From Microcoleus vaginatus PCC 9802 (GTDB lineage: Bacteria > Cyanobacteriota > Cyanobacteriia > Cyanobacteriales > Microcoleaceae), in contig CP031740.1 in NCBI GenBank assembly GCA_022701275.1, positions 5,097,001 to 5,161,000 on the forward strand: DNA of 64,000 bases. Reading direction: 5' to 3'. A program made the translations under genes and the position numbers. A model generated the notes under the pieces. The model made no database searches. It was not told the origin of the DNA and saw only the letters and a list, made by a program, of their open reading frames with translations. How positions within the stretch are numbered: position 1 is the stretch's first letter; each line of letters opens with the position of its first letter. Below, one piece after another: positions 62,642 to 64,000 of this stretch.

Positions 62642-64000
62642 CTATTCTCCCGCTAAGCCCAGGGAGCGCCTGACTTGAAACCACGCGCTTCTGATCTTCC
62701 AGAACTTGCTGCTTTCCATTGCTACAACTCGACACTGCGCTTGCTCTAGTTCTTGCTTGAGATTAATTAGTTGATTTTCCGTTTTCTCCAACTCCACTTG
62801 CACAGATACTAACTGATTTTGAGTTTGCTCCAATTGCGTTTGAGCTAAAACTAATTCAGTTTGAGTTTCTTCCAACTTCGTTTGAGTAATCATTAACTTA
62901 CTTTGCTTTTGCTCCCCTTCTATCTTAGCCGAGGCTAACTGAGTCTCGAGTAATTTGAGTTTGGTCTGGGTAGACCCCAACAAAGACTGCGATTGCCTTT
63001 GGTTAACCAGCGATTTAACAGTGCAAGTTTCCAGAATCCATTCCAAACCATAGTTATTGATTGCTTTGACTATTAACACATCCTGCAGCGCCACCGTATT
63101 TTTTGGTAAATAACACCTCCAACCCGACTGCAAAGCCCCATCATTTTCAAAATATCCAGCCACATCAGGGCGATCGTAAAAAGGCTCGCACGTCTGTACA
63201 ACCTCGCCGTTTACCAGCACTTGCAGCTCCTTAACTCGACCGTCGAAATTCACATCAGCCACCCATCCTTCCAGATACAAATTCTCTTTATTCGTAAAAG
63301 CAGCAACATCAATATATCCTTCCGGATGATGATGTAATTTCAACTCCGAAAAATCTCTAACTAACTCATTTGTTACAACATACAAATCTTGAAACCTGCA
63401 TATGCCTTTTTGGAGGCGGTGAACAAAAGCTTTGCCTCCGCTAACTTTCTCCACACATTCTCTCACAAACTTTTCAGTTACATAAGTTGTGCCGTATTCC
63501 TCCTTATCTAAAGACTGACTTTCACTTTTAGGACTAAACAAAATACCCTTGACCGGCATTTCTGTATTAGCTGCACGCAAACACTCATCGTGAACGCTGA
63601 ACATCAAAATGCCGTTAGGAGTCAACAAATCGTACAAATTTTGTAACCAACTTGTAAAAGTTCTTTCCGGCATATGGCTGAAAAAAGAATTAGCCAGAAT
63701 GCAGTCAAACTTTCGGTCAATTAAATAATTTTCTGGTTCTCCAGTTGAGACAATACCGTTGACGCCCAGGTATTCCGTTTGAAACTTAACCGCGTTAGCA
63801 TAAATATCAGAAACCCAAATTTGTTCCTGCGACATTTCCTGAATCAAAAACCGGGTAAATCGACCGTAACCGCAGGCAAAATCTAGAAAAGAGGGGACAT
63901 TTTCAAAACTGCCAAAATGCCATTCCACAACTTGTTTAACCGTATCCAAGATGCGACGCCCGAGCGAATAATAGCGCACCAAAGCCCGATCGCGATCGTC
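62642..64000 (-). CDS. Methyltransferase with C-terminal coiled coil (5' end outside window)
   Basis: The frame is open to the right edge, so the start lies beyond 64000. The methyltransferase fold has FLDFACGYGRFTRFLIQEMS and CILANSFFSHMPERTFTSWL. A beta-rich segment (LYLEGWVADVNFDGRVKELQ) follows, and the last 110 residues are a coiled coil with LAQTQLEQTQNQLVSVQVEL-type repeats like those in the fusion protein. It is probably a partner in the same glycan pathway. Confidence 0.8.
   Translation of the reverse strand, partial: DDRDRALVRYYSLGRRILDTVKQVVEWHFGSFENVPSFLDFACGYGRFTRFLIQEMSQEQIWVSDIYANAVKFQTEYLGVNGIVSTGEPENYLIDRKFDCILANSFFSHMPERTFTSWLQNLYDLLTPNGILMFSVHDECLRAANTEMPVKGILFSPKSESQSLDKEEYGTTYVTEKFVRECVEKVSGGKAFVHRLQKGICRFQDLYVVTNELVRDFSELKLHHHPEGYIDVAAFTNKENLYLEGWVADVNFDGRVKELQVLVNGEVVQTCEPFYDRPDVAGYFENDGALQSGWRCYLPKNTVALQDVLIVKAINNYGLEWILETCTVKSLVNQRQSQSLLGSTQTKLKLLETQLASAKIEGEQKQSKLMITQTKLEETQTELVLAQTQLEQTQNQLVSVQVELEKTENQLINLKQELEQAQCRVVAMESSKFWKIRSAWFQVRRSLGLAGE

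Overview
The window looks like chromosomal DNA of a filamentous cyanobacterium of the Oscillatoriales type (Microcoleus/Oscillatoria-like). The evidence is the very frequent HIP1 octamer GCGATCGC and its GATCG core, petM and a Ycf39-type PSII-assembly gene, tRNA genes without encoded CCA, families such as Uma2, DUF433/DUF5615, DUF29, DUF1802 and DUF4189, and many short tandem and palindromic repeats. The species assignment is inference.

Layout. 0-2 kb: end of a branched-chain/neutral amino acid ABC transporter (livG, livF) and the start of an EamA-like transporter. 2-6 kb: an eroding accessory patch with a HEAT-repeat gene that has an in-frame stop, a sugar transferase-like gene, a fragment of an integron-type integrase and a Uma2 pseudogene. 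6-16 kb: TPR protein, L,D-transpeptidase, small secreted proteins, PQQ-type sugar dehydrogenase, DUF924, and a ThiF-like E1 with an unknown partner. 16-17 kb: toxin-antitoxin genes. 17-20.5 kb: a Ro60/Rsr-like TROVE-vWA protein with four small structured RNAs on the same strand that look like Y RNAs; three carry tRNA-like modules, two of them with the acceptor stem closed as if circularly permuted. 21.7-28.9 kb: a tRNA island on the minus strand. It has 34 tRNA or tRNA-like genes covering all 20 amino acids, a solitary and apparently divergent EF-Tu gene, a VapBC pair, and inside the array a non-tRNA RNA that joins the sarcin-ricin loop and the GTPase-associated center of 23S rRNA. 29-46 kb: mostly housekeeping genes (birA, a giant coiled-coil/BON/OmpA protein, pdxA, petM, ycf39, nadK, era, an osmoprotectant ABC transporter) mixed with decayed toxin-antitoxin and integrase fragments. 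46-53.6 kb: two overlapping signalling genes (Ser/Thr kinase-ATPase-GAF-histidine kinase-receiver, then receiver-histidine kinase). 54-64 kb: a minus-strand surface polysaccharide cluster with glycosyltransferases, methyltransferases and a 1785-residue sulfotransferase/coiled-coil/glycosyltransferase fusion.

Main interest. The Y-RNA/Ro60 unit and the tRNA array lie 5 kb apart, point the same way, and appear to share one promoter and a 20-base leader motif. Together with the extra EF-Tu and the rRNA mimic they suggest an RNA-mimicry or translation-backup island. The sequence shows the RNAs and their structures; the function is inference. No CRISPR array, rRNA operon or intact transposase was found.
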